Origin: an uncultured Eubacteriales bacterium
GTDB taxonomy: Bacteria > Bacillota > Clostridia > Oscillospirales > CAG-272
Assembly: GCA_934489945.1 (NCBI GenBank)
Contig: CAKSSY010000088.1
Span: 1-5,640 of the forward strand
Length of the DNA stretch: 5,640 bases
Direction of reading: 5' to 3'
The notes beneath the pieces are model-generated. The model had not been told where the DNA came from. It saw only the letters and a program-made list of their open reading frames with translations, and ran no database searches. This document shows positions 1 to 5,640 of the stretch, piece by piece. A program made the position numbers and the translations under genes. Position 1 is the first letter of the stretch. The number at the start of each line of letters is the position of its first letter.

Positions 1-290
1 TATACCCCTTATATTGGCTTTGTGTTTGTTGGTGAAGAATACAGAGGCAATAGATTAAGTCAACAACTAATTGGGTATGCAGTAGATTATATAAAAATAT
101 CGGCTATAACAAAGTGTATCTAGTAAGCGACCATGAGAATTTATATGAAAAATATGGTTTTCGTGTAATAGACCGAAAAATTGCTCCTTGTGGTTCTGAA
201 GAAAAAATATATATACGAGAGTATAATACAGACAAATTCCAGTTTATTGGGATAGTGGAGAAATATTTGTTATTGCATTTTGCAATATAG
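1..290 (+). pseudogene. GNAT-family N-acetyltransferase, C-terminal part, frameshifted
   Basis: The window opens inside this gene. Frame 1 encodes a GNAT motif-A region: a beta strand (GFVFV) followed by EEYRGNRLSQQLI, where the RGNRLS loop is the usual acetyl-CoA pyrophosphate-binding site, then an amphipathic helix. This frame hits TAG at 121-123. The protein plainly continues in frame 3 from about 96 to the TAG at 288-290, giving YNKVYLVSDHENLYEKYGF, the typical GNAT motif-B end in which a helix leads to a YEKYGF turn. The shift maps to the run of five A at 93-97; one more A would restore a continuous frame. The family transfers an acetyl group from acetyl-CoA to an amine; the substrate cannot be told. 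A homopolymer sequencing error is an alternative to true inactivation. The GNAT call is firm, the broken status less so. Confidence 0.8.
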
Positions 291-292
291 TG

Positions 293-321
293 TTGATTTC
301 CTAATCAAAACCGCTTACAAT
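293..321 (+). promoter_or_regulatory. Candidate sigma-A promoter for the PPOX-like gene
   Basis: A TTGATT -35 element (293-298) and a TACAAT -10 element (316-321, five of six consensus bases) are separated by exactly 17 bases. The site lies just after the acetyltransferase stop codon and about 108 bases before the ATG at 429. It would start transcription near 328 and leave an untranslated leader of roughly 100 bases carrying the repeats at 343-397. The -35 hexamer is one arm of an inverted repeat, TTGATT-tcct-AATCAA (293-308), so a regulator could bind over it. Called from sequence match only. Confidence 0.4.
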
Positions 322-342
322 CTGAATCGGAACATATTGCTA

Positions 343-397
343 TTATCCACACAGTTACGGAGCCTGTGTTATCAACAGCGATAACAAAATGATAACA
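343..397. repeat. DnaA-box-like 9-mer and GATAACA repeat cluster
   Basis: TTATCCACA at 343-351 matches the DnaA-box consensus TTATNCACA exactly. TTATCAACA at 369-377, in the same orientation and 26 bases on, differs at one position. Overlapping the second is an inverted repeat, TGTTATC (367-373) and GATAACA (380-386) around a 6-base spacer, and GATAACA occurs again at 391-397, 11 bases after the previous copy, about one helical turn. These lie in the leader of the following gene. They could be an operator, DnaA-binding sites or part of a former plasmid or integrative-element control region. No nearby AT-rich unwinding region or replication gene was seen, so an origin is not claimed. Confidence 0.4.
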
Positions 398-428
398 TTA
401 TGAATTGAATTTGACGAGGCGGCTTAAC

Positions 429-1013
429 ATGAGATATAAAAGCTGTGAACGATTCAATGAGCAGTATCAAAGTATAATTGGACGAGAAAAAATCAAACAA
501 ATTTTAGTTTGCAGTCGGAAAGCGAAGAAAGGCAAAACCACGAGAAAGATACTTGAGGTCGCACACTTAATCAGCTATACGGATGTCGAGAGTTTTCCCG
601 TCAGCCGTGCTATGCTTGTTCCACGGGAAAGAAACGGTATCCGTACCTTTTGGTTTTCGACCAATATTTCCTCAAACAAAGTCAGAGCCTTTCGTGAAGA
701 CCAGAAAGCAAGCATCTGTTTTGTGGACAGGAGATTTTTCAGAGGTGTATCCCTGTTCGGGACAATGGAGGTCTTGGAAAGCGCAGAAGAGAAGGCGAGG
801 ATATGGAGAGAAGGGGATGAGATGTACTATCATGGGTGTGTAACCGCCCCCGATTACTGTGTTTTGCGCTTTACTGCAGTCAAAGGGAGATATTACTCTG
901 CACGGTTCTCGCTGTATGTTTCTTCCGGTGGGAATAAAGAACGCCCTGCAGGATATCAAAATCCTGTAGGGCGTTTTGCCGCCGATTTTTCACAAAAAGC
1001 GTTTAGTTCTTGA
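429..1013 (+). CDS. Pyridoxamine 5'-phosphate oxidase-like flavin split-barrel protein with aberrant C-terminus
   Basis: The product is 194 residues from the ATG at 429, chosen because GAGG at 416-419 lies nine bases upstream; an in-frame TTG at 405 has no better site. Residues about 48-157 resemble the FMN-binding split-barrel family (general-stress-protein-26/PPOX type): FPVSRAML near 56-63, FWFSTN near 74-79, a RRFFRGV strand near 101-107, GTMEVLE near 111-117, and PDYCVLRF leading into GRYYS near 153-157. Such proteins bind FMN or F420 and act as small cytoplasmic oxidoreductases; the substrate is unknown. Family members usually end some ten residues after the RYYS strand. Here the sequence becomes unfamiliar after base 899, and the last ~38 codons cross a strong hairpin terminator (942-973). 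The C-terminus was probably replaced by rearrangement. The N-terminal ~45 residues, rich in Lys and Arg, are also not recognisable as family sequence. Confidence 0.65.
   Translation: MRYKSCERFNEQYQSIIGREKIKQILVCSRKAKKGKTTRKILEVAHLISYTDVESFPVSRAMLVPRERNGIRTFWFSTNISSNKVRAFREDQKASICFVDRRFFRGVSLFGTMEVLESAEEKARIWREGDEMYYHGCVTAPDYCVLRFTAVKGRYYSARFSLYVSSGGNKERPAGYQNPVGRFAADFSQKAFSS
937..977. terminator. Strong, probably bidirectional intrinsic terminator
   Basis: CGCCCTGCAGGAT (942-954) pairs with ATCCTGTAGGGCG (961-973) around a six-base loop: 13 pairs with a single G-T wobble. Flanking A and T bases extend it a little on both sides. Read on the plus strand it ends in TTTT; read on the minus strand it is followed by TTCTTTATT. 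On the minus strand it lies about 30 bases past the TAA at 1003-1005 of the decayed reading frame, the expected place for that gene's terminator. On the plus strand it falls inside the tail of the PPOX-like gene, which suggests the tail is not native. Confidence 0.8.
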
Positions 1014-1515
1014 TTTTTTTCTGGATGTCCTCAACAGACGGGAGCTGTTTACTCAGATCTTCCGGCAGACAGCTTGTAATCTTATATTCGTTGCCCCCGA
1101 TGGGTTTTGGAATATCCTTCAGTGGATACGATTGTAGAGCAGAATATCGTCTGCTCCGAAAAACGCCGTTCGTTTTTTATGGAAAAGATCTGGAAAAGTT
1201 TTTCTTTCAATGCTCTGTTTCAGAAATGGCTACAATTAAAGAGACCTTTTTGTACTCTAAAATAAGTTGAATCCGATCTGAAGGCTCAATAATTATTATA
1301 TCTCCGATGCGATTGCATCTTACTGTTTGGCATAAAATTCAAATGGGTTTTATCTTCCAAATATATTCTTTTTTGTGTATGTTTCTTGCAAAGAGTATAT
1401 CCTGTTGCTCGGCTCTAATCACATCTTTCAAACTCTGTGTATCTAACAGTTCTTCATTAACAATCAAAGTGATTTTGATGATGATGAGGGTCGGTGATAA
1501 TGGCAAGGCACCACA
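1003..1515 (-). pseudogene. Decayed minus-strand coding remnant, family not recognised
   Basis: One minus-strand frame running from 1515 down to the TAA at 1003-1005 looks protein-like in blocks but carries in-frame stops at 1339-1341, 1207-1209 and 1177-1179. The blocks are: residues containing NEELLDTQSLKDVIRAEQQ and an ending KEYIWKIKPI (1342-1515); a block with IGDIIIIEPSDRIQLILEYK (1210-1338); and a terminal block with IPKPIGGNEYKITSCLPEDL and ending VEDIQKKIKN (1006-1176). Between about 1130 and 1205 another frame (FPDLFHKKRTAFFGADD) looks more coding-like, so a frameshift may also be present, or two gene ends may be joined. A good terminator follows at 942-973. The 5' end stops near the IS200 remnant, which may have removed it. 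I do not recognise the family and assign no function. Confidence 0.4.
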
Positions 1516-1552
1516 TCAAATAAATTTCAAAAAAGTTATTGACTTTTCTAAA

Positions 1553-1824
1553 AAAATCAGCGCGTCAAGTTTTATGGGGTATCTGAAAGGGAAAAAAGTA
1601 GCCTGATGATATTCGAAAAACACGCAAATATGAAATACAGATGTGGCAACAGAGAATTTTGGTGCAAGAGGATACTATGTTGATACGGTGGGAAAGAACA
1701 AAAAGGCAATTGCCGAATACATACGGAATCAATTGCAAAAGAGGATTTGGCGTATGAACAAATGAGTATAAAAGAGCTGGTTGACCCGTTTACGGGTGAG
1801 CCGGTGTGCGCAAGCAAAAAATAA
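1553..1824 (+). pseudogene. tnpA: IS200-type Y1 transposase TnpA, 3' part with three frameshifts
   Basis: Recognisable transposase blocks lie in successive frames. Bases 1553-1594 give KISASSFMGYLKGK; 1597-1665 give SSLMIFEKHANMKY and GNREFWC; 1667-1738 give RGYYVDTVGKNKKAIAEYIRNQ; and 1741-1821 give EDLAYEQMSIKELVDPFTGE, ending at TAA 1822-1824. Together they match the C-terminal half of single-stranded-DNA Y1 transposases, and the Tyr in EYIRNQ (codon 1718-1720) corresponds to the strand-transferring tyrosine. The frame is broken at 1592-1597, near 1666 and at 1739-1740. Relative to an intact frame these look like two, one and two extra A bases. The N-terminal half with the HUH motif is absent, so the gene is dead. 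Confidence 0.85.
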
Positions 1825-1866
1825 GCCAACCGCTTTAGCGGTTGCTTGAGACCGCTTGCGGTTGGC
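1825..1866. repeat. Competing stem-loops in the IS200 right end
   Basis: GCCAACCGC (1825-1833) can pair with GCGGTTG (1838-1844) around a TTTA loop, or with the perfect nine-base complement GCGGTTGGC (1858-1866). The two foldings exclude each other. The repeat begins immediately after the tnpA stop codon. Such structures are common near IS200 ends, where imperfect hairpins guide single-strand recognition; here it may also act as a weak transcription barrier, although no T run follows. Confidence 0.6.
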
Positions 1867-1920
1867 AGACTTTTCAAATGGCTTCAGCCCTGCCAGTCCC
1901 ATACTCTTATAGGCTGTGCA

Positions 1921-1943
1921 AGCCACCGGCTTAGCCGGTGGCT
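1921..1943. repeat. Perfect terminal hairpin of the IS200 right end
   Basis: AGCCACCGGC (1921-1930) and GCCGGTGGCT (1934-1943) form a perfect ten-pair stem with a TTA loop. In the IS200/IS605 family a subterminal right-end hairpin like this is the TnpA binding site, with cleavage a few bases outside it. It ends five bases before the htrA stop codon (1949-1951 as read on the plus strand), so the element boundary lies in or beside the htrA 3' end. In the minus-strand direction the stem could stabilise the 3' end of the htrA message, but it lacks a T run. Confidence 0.7.
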
Positions 1944-1948
1944 ATGAC

Positions 1949-3499
1949 TTAATCCGACATATCGGAGGCTTTTCCGAGAATGACTTTTATATTGTGCATC
2001 TTTCCGTCTCTACATATTGTGAATAGGATTTCATCTCCGGTCTTTTTGTCTGCAATCAACGATTTGAGAGTTGTCATTTTGGCACAGGATATGCCGTCTG
2101 CGTAAACAATAATGTCATTTATTTTCAGCTTCTCGGCAATGTCAAATCCGTTGGTCAAAGAAACGACGCAAATGCCGTTTTCCGGAGCTTTAAAATATTG
2201 GAAATCTTTGACATCAATGTCTTCGGGACGAAGTCCGGAATGTGTCGAGGAAAGATATTCAGCGAGCGCGTTTTTCAGTGCCGTTGTGTCGGAACACGAA
2301 ACCTTTACGTCCTCAAAAAGTCCCGGGAAAACAACGTTTTCTTCTCCGCTTGCTTCATCTTTTTGTACGGTAAAGTGGTAATTATCATAAAGAAAATACT
2401 TGGTATCTTTTTTGACCTCATAACCACTGATGCCGAGCGCAGCTCCTTCATGAGCACCTCCTCCGGTTTGCGTGATCTTTCCGTGCTCCATGATATCCTC
2501 TATGATGTCGGTCACGCTTTCAATCGGAATGGCGAATCCGAGACCTTCATAATTATTTCCGGATATTTTAAGGGAAACAATTCCGATTACTTCACCGTTC
2601 ATATTAAATAATGGTCCTCCGGAATTACCTGGATTTACACTGGTATCTGTCTGAATCATATACATGACCTTGCTTACGGTTCCGTTTGCGTTTTCTTCTA
2701 CGAAACGCCTGTTCAGAGCGGAAATATAACCGGATGTCATTGTGCCTTTGTAATTGATACTGTATGGCGTACCGATTGCCATGACCTGATCGCCGACACG
2801 GGAATTGGCGGACGATCCGATTTTGGCGGCATGGAGCCCACGCGCCTCAACTTTGATTACGGCAATATCATTGATCTCGTCGCCGTCAAGCAGTTTAGCT
2901 TCATAAGTGGAATCATCACTTGTGATTACCGTAATAGTAGTTGCGTCGGCAACAACATGGTAATTGGTGGAGATATAGCCGTCGGAGGTCAGAACAATAC
3001 CCGATCCGACGCCTTCTCCCGTTGGTGTTTCTACATGAATGGCAACATAAGAGGGAAGACATTCGTCGTATACCTCGCTGATGGAAGCAAAATTATAGTT
3101 GTGTCCGGTAGAAACGATATTTCCACACAAAAGAACGCCGACAAGCAGAAGAAGGGAAACCAAAATGGCAGAGGCGAATACGGCAACGTAAAGTTTTTTT
3201 CCTTTTCGGGTGTTTGCTTTGATATATGATTTGTCCTTGTCGTGTTGTGTGTGGTAATCCCAGCGATATGTGTATGCCGATTGTTCCGTTTTTTTGCGAG
3301 GCATCGACACGGCATCGGAAGAATTTTCTTCAATTGTTTCGGAGTTGTTTGGAAGTTTTTCGCCTTCTTTTGGATTACTTTCCGAATCCGATGAATCGGT
3401 TACAGAAGCGGATTCCTCCGATTGGGGCTCCGAAAGTGTGTCATTATCAGGGGAGTTTTCCGGGAGCTGATTTTCGGGATTGATGTTTGTTTCATCCAT
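1949..3499 (-). CDS. htrA: Membrane-anchored HtrA/DegP-type serine protease with PDZ domain
   Basis: The 516-residue product would degrade or refold damaged proteins outside the membrane. Residues 1-100 are cytoplasmic and low in complexity: acidic and rich in Ser, Asn and Pro up to about 62, then charged and basic. One membrane helix spans about 103-128. A trypsin-like protease domain covers roughly 138-340 with a complete triad: His181 in NYHVV, Asp211 in NDIAVIKV and Ser293 in GNSGGPL, preceded by the DTSVNPGN loop. A C-terminal PDZ domain (about 350-510) starts with the LGI carboxylate-binding loop near 355 and resumes around 436-510. Between these lies an extra block of about 75 residues that most HtrA PDZ domains lack. 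AGAAAGG lies 13 bases before the ATG, slightly far. The gene is third in the regulator-kinase-protease cluster, 68 bases after the kinase, and may be controlled by that pair. An IS200 hairpin follows its stop codon. Confidence 0.95.
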   Translation of the reverse strand: MDETNINPENQLPENSPDNDTLSEPQSEESASVTDSSDSESNPKEGEKLPNNSETIEENSSDAVSMPRKKTEQSAYTYRWDYHTQHDKDKSYIKANTRKGKKLYVAVFASAILVSLLLLVGVLLCGNIVSTGHNYNFASISEVYDECLPSYVAIHVETPTGEGVGSGIVLTSDGYISTNYHVVADATTITVITSDDSTYEAKLLDGDEINDIAVIKVEARGLHAAKIGSSANSRVGDQVMAIGTPYSINYKGTMTSGYISALNRRFVEENANGTVSKVMYMIQTDTSVNPGNSGGPLFNMNGEVIGIVSLKISGNNYEGLGFAIPIESVTDIIEDIMEHGKITQTGGGAHEGAALGISGYEVKKDTKYFLYDNYHFTVQKDEASGEENVVFPGLFEDVKVSCSDTTALKNALAEYLSSTHSGLRPEDIDVKDFQYFKAPENGICVVSLTNGFDIAEKLKINDIIVYADGISCAKMTTLKSLIADKKTGDEILFTICRDGKMHNIKVILGKASDMSD

Positions 3500-3567
3500 T
3501 TTTATGACCGTACCTTTCTATGGGACTGTAAAGCCTCGCCGTTTTTGATACCGCGAAATCAACGGAA

Positions 3568-5052
3568 TTATATTCTCGTTGTGGAACCGGAATTTTGAGG
3601 AGGCTTGGGGAGGGTAAAGAAAAACTCGCAATATTCGTTTTGTTTGCTTTCTACCCAAATTCGTTCGCCATGAGCATCGATTATCGTTTTGGCAATAAAC
3701 ATACCAAGTCCAACACCGTTTTTGTCTATGCCGCGGCTTTTGTCGGCTTTGTAAAATCGTTCAAACACGTTGGGAATGTCATCGGGAGCAATGCCTATGC
3801 CGCTGTTATAGATGCTGACAAGAATTTTCTTTTTCTCATGTGTCCGGATACTGATGCGGAATTTTCCGTTCTCGGCAGCAAACTTTACACCATTATCACA
3901 AATGTTGTATAGAATCTGATAAATCGCGTCCCGATCTGCATGCACCAACATTCTGTCGTTTTCACACTCAAAAGAGACATCCAGATTTTTCAGGTCAATT
4001 TTCTGCTCAAAAGAAATCAGAATTAACCGTGCGAGTTCACAAATATCGAAATCAATCATGGTGAGTTTTCTGTCACCCGCTTGAAGTCTTGTAATATCCA
4101 AGAGAGAAGAAACCAATCGTGAAAGTCGTTTGACTTCCTCTTTAATCACACCGAGATAGTGTTTTTCTTTGTCTTTGGGGATAGCACCGATTAAAATGTT
4201 GTCGATGAATCCGGAGATTGTTGTCATTGGAGTTCTCAGATCGTGTGCCACGTTTGCCATAAAGGTGTTTCGTGTGTTCTCAAAATTGGCAAGAGAGGTT
4301 GCCATGTTGTTAAAAGCAGTAGCAAGTTCTGCGACCTCGTCGTTTCCGCGAACGGGTACGCGAACATCAAAGTTTCCGATGGCAAAACTTTTAGCTGCCT
4401 TGCTCATTTCCCGAAGCGGACCTGTTACCATCTCGGTGATAAAGTATACGGCAATCAGTGTGGCAATCATGACCCAAATGGACGAGACAACAATGGTTTT
4501 GATCATTCTGTCAAGAAGCATTACAACCGAATTTCCCGAAGTGCTTGCGATAACAGAACCGCAGTATATCCCGTTTTCATCAAGAACCGGCGTGGCATAG
4601 GAAATGTATACCGAATCAAAGAGCCCAGACAGTGTACCGAGAAGTTGGGCATCCTTGTTGGCACTCAGATTGTCTATCATATTTTGCGGAAGGGAAACCG
4701 TCGTATGGAAATAATCGGACTCATCTGGATGTGCATAGAGAATAAAGTTGCCGTTGCTGTCGGCAAGCATGACGGAAAGACCGTCACAGTTGATGGCGAC
4801 AGAATTAACAAGATCAAAAACGTCGTTTCTGTTGTCCGAGACAAAATCCCGGAAGTTATGAAATTCGGACTGTTCAAAACGCAAAGCCAGATAAGACTCT
4901 GCAGATCGTGCCGCACTTTTGACAATTTCGGAGCGGATATTGATCGAGTAGTTGTTGACAAGGGAGACGATAATAGACAGCATCATACAGAAACTGATAA
5001 CAAGAATCAAAATAAATGCCGTAATATATTTTGCAAAAACGCTTTTGAACAT
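3568..5052 (-). CDS. Sensor histidine kinase with extracytoplasmic sensing domain, HAMP, HisKA and HATPase_c
   Basis: The 494-residue membrane kinase is complete. A transmembrane helix at about 9-33 and a second at about 184-207 flank an extracytoplasmic domain of some 150 residues. Its blocks VMLADSNGNFILYAHPD and ATPVLDENGIYCGSVIAS suggest a Cache/PAS-like fold; the ligand is unknown. A HAMP linker (about 205-258) leads to the HisKA dimerisation helix with phospho-acceptor His270 in VAHDLRTPM. The ATPase domain shows the N box (Asn387 in YNICDNGVKF), G1 (NSGIGI, 416-421), the F box FERFYKAD (430-437) and G2 (GVGLG, 446-450). In G1 the usual Asp is Asn416, a variant I recall from other Gram-positive kinases. 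AAAGGA at 5059-5064 lies six bases before the ATG. The gene sits 55 bases after the regulator, its evident partner, and before htrA, suggesting an envelope-stress sensor of the CssS type by role. Confidence 0.95.
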   Translation of the reverse strand: MFKSVFAKYITAFILILVISFCMMLSIIVSLVNNYSINIRSEIVKSAARSAESYLALRFEQSEFHNFRDFVSDNRNDVFDLVNSVAINCDGLSVMLADSNGNFILYAHPDESDYFHTTVSLPQNMIDNLSANKDAQLLGTLSGLFDSVYISYATPVLDENGIYCGSVIASTSGNSVVMLLDRMIKTIVVSSIWVMIATLIAVYFITEMVTGPLREMSKAAKSFAIGNFDVRVPVRGNDEVAELATAFNNMATSLANFENTRNTFMANVAHDLRTPMTTISGFIDNILIGAIPKDKEKHYLGVIKEEVKRLSRLVSSLLDITRLQAGDRKLTMIDFDICELARLILISFEQKIDLKNLDVSFECENDRMLVHADRDAIYQILYNICDNGVKFAAENGKFRISIRTHEKKKILVSIYNSGIGIAPDDIPNVFERFYKADKSRGIDKNGVGLGMFIAKTIIDAHGERIWVESKQNEYCEFFFTLPKPPQNSGSTTRI

Positions 5053-5107
5053 ACCTCATCCTTTATCGTTTGTCAAGCAATATGTTTTTATCCGCTGAAG
5101 AAGCCGA

Positions 5108-5640
5108 TCAGTTCAACAATTCAAATTTATAACCGACGCCCCATACTGTTTTGAGAATCCATTTGTCGGAAACCCCTTCCAATTTTTCACGCAACCGTTT
5201 CACGTGAACATCTACAGTTCTGGAGTCGCCGAGATAATCAAACCCCCAAACCTTGTCCAAAAGCTGATCGCGAGTAAAGACCCGATTGTAGTTTGAAGCA
5301 AGGAAATACAGAAGTTCCAGTTCTTTCGGCGGAATATCGACCGATTTTCCCCGGAGCTTTAACTCATATTTTTGAAGGCTGATTTCAATGTTGTCAAACT
5401 TAATGACCTCATCGTCATCGTGATTTGAGCGAGCCTGGGAGCGGCGAAGAACCGCTTTTACGCGAGCAGAAAGTTCCTTCATGTCAAAGGGTTTTACAAC
5501 AAAATCATCCGCACCCAATTCCAGTCCCAGAACCTTGTCAAAAACTTCCCCTTTGGCGGTAATCATAATAACGGGTTTGGCGGAGGTTTCACGAATTTCA
5601 CGACAAACCTGCCAACCGTCTTTTTTCGGAAGCATAATAT
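5108..5640 (-). CDS. OmpR/PhoB-family response regulator, 5' end beyond the window
   Basis: The gene enters from the right edge. The last bases (5636-5640) read as ..AT ATT before ATG, fitting the family's D-I-M-L-P strand, so the phospho-acceptor Asp codon is probably cut by the window boundary; about 50 N-terminal residues are missing. Methionine at 5633-5635 is internal, not the start. Numbering from it, the receiver remnant keeps the switch Thr26 (MITAK) and the conserved Lys48-Pro49 (VVKPFD). A winged-helix DNA-binding domain covers about 75-175, with recognition helix SRTVDVHVKRLREKL (138-152) and the wing hairpin TVWGVGYKF (163-171). It would be phosphorylated by the kinase encoded next and bind direct repeats at target promoters, possibly its own operon. 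No promoter is visible because the 5' region is outside the window. It ends in TGA at 5108-5110. Confidence 0.95.
   Translation of the reverse strand, partial: IMLPKKDGWQVCREIRETSAKPVIMITAKGEVFDKVLGLELGADDFVVKPFDMKELSARVKAVLRRSQARSNHDDDEVIKFDNIEISLQKYELKLRGKSVDIPPKELELLYFLASNYNRVFTRDQLLDKVWGFDYLGDSRTVDVHVKRLREKLEGVSDKWILKTVWGVGYKFELLN

Larger units (their letters stand above)
1553..1943 (+). mobile_element. Truncated IS200/IS605-family insertion sequence (right part)
   Basis: This is the right-hand portion of an IS200-type element: the C-terminal part of a broken tnpA (1553-1824), then a stem-loop-rich non-coding end (1825-1943) closing in a perfect hairpin. The left end and the part of tnpA that would encode the HUH metal-binding histidines are missing or unrecognisable. 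No tnpB partner follows, which fits the IS200 rather than the IS605 layout. The element cannot encode an active transposase; its right end might still be used by a TnpA made elsewhere only if a left end existed, and none is visible. The left boundary is approximate. Confidence 0.75.

Noticed and set aside
343..377. Replication origin at the DnaA-box-like sites
   Set aside because: Only one exact box is present, and no AT-rich unwinding element, dnaA, dnaN or plasmid rep gene is in the window.
1501..1552. Possible degraded HUH region of TnpA (CACATC at 1512-1517, resembling His-Ile-His)
   Set aside because: The spacing to the recognised KIS block is 11 bases too long and the intervening codons do not match the family in any frame.
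1307..1606. Plus-strand open frame of 99 codons ending in the IS200 block
   Set aside because: Only its last ~17 codons match the transposase. The rest overlaps the minus-strand remnant and shows no family pattern or ribosome site, so it is an accidental extension upstream of the truncated tnpA.
1572..1926. Two minus-strand open frames of 101 and 65 codons across the IS200 remnant
   Set aside because: They are antisense to recognisable tnpA and to its structured right end. Such frames arise from the palindromic end sequence and show no domain or ribosome site.
3537..3567. Weak inverted repeat (TTGAT/ATCAA) between the kinase and htrA genes
   Set aside because: The stem has only five clean pairs, an eight-base loop and no T run in the direction of transcription, so it does not support a terminator.
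5040..5082. TTGACA with a TATGTT 17 bases on, read on the minus strand before the kinase gene
   Set aside because: The -10 would overlap the ATG itself, so the transcript would lack the start codon and the good ribosome site. Coincidence is more likely than an internal promoter.
4243..5154. Plus-strand open frame of 303 codons opposite the histidine kinase
   Set aside because: It lies antisense to a kinase with every conserved box present. Its Cys/Asn/Arg-rich translation matches no fold, so it is a shadow frame.

Overview
The window looks like a chromosomal segment from a Gram-positive anaerobe of the Clostridia type (Oscillospiraceae/Ruminococcaceae-like). The clues are the style of the membrane-anchored HtrA protease with its long acidic cytoplasmic tail, the Clostridia-type IS200 transposase remnant, the moderate GC content and the use of TAA/TGA stops. 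This placement is an inference; no rRNA or other marker gene is present.

Positions 1-1950 are a worn, rearranged stretch. It opens with the C-terminal half of a GNAT acetyltransferase broken by a one-base frameshift (1-290). A 138-base spacer follows, carrying a plausible sigma-A promoter, a perfect DnaA-box-like 9-mer and a cluster of GATAACA repeats. Next comes a pyridoxamine-phosphate-oxidase-like flavin split-barrel gene (429-1013); its last ~38 residues do not look native and run through a strong hairpin terminator. On the opposite strand, 1003-1515 holds an unrecognised, decayed reading frame with several in-frame stops. After it lies the 3' part of an IS200-type transposase gene (about 1553-1824) broken by three small frameshifts, followed by the element's stem-loop-rich right end (1825-1943).

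Positions 1949-5640 are intact and read entirely on the minus strand. In transcription order they hold an OmpR/PhoB-type response regulator (5' end cut by the window edge), a sensor histidine kinase with an extracytoplasmic sensing domain, and a membrane-anchored HtrA/DegP-type serine protease with a C-terminal PDZ domain. Gaps are 55 and 68 bases and contain no convincing terminator, so the three genes probably form one operon. The likely logic is envelope stress or protein quality control: the kinase senses an extracytoplasmic signal, phosphorylates the regulator, and the regulator controls genes that may include the adjacent protease. The IS200 right-end hairpin lies five bases beyond the htrA stop codon.

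I found no CRISPR array, tRNA, rRNA, riboswitch or convincing new defence or mobile system. The most notable items are the large insertion inside the HtrA PDZ domain, the repeat cluster at 343-397, and the layered decay of the left third.
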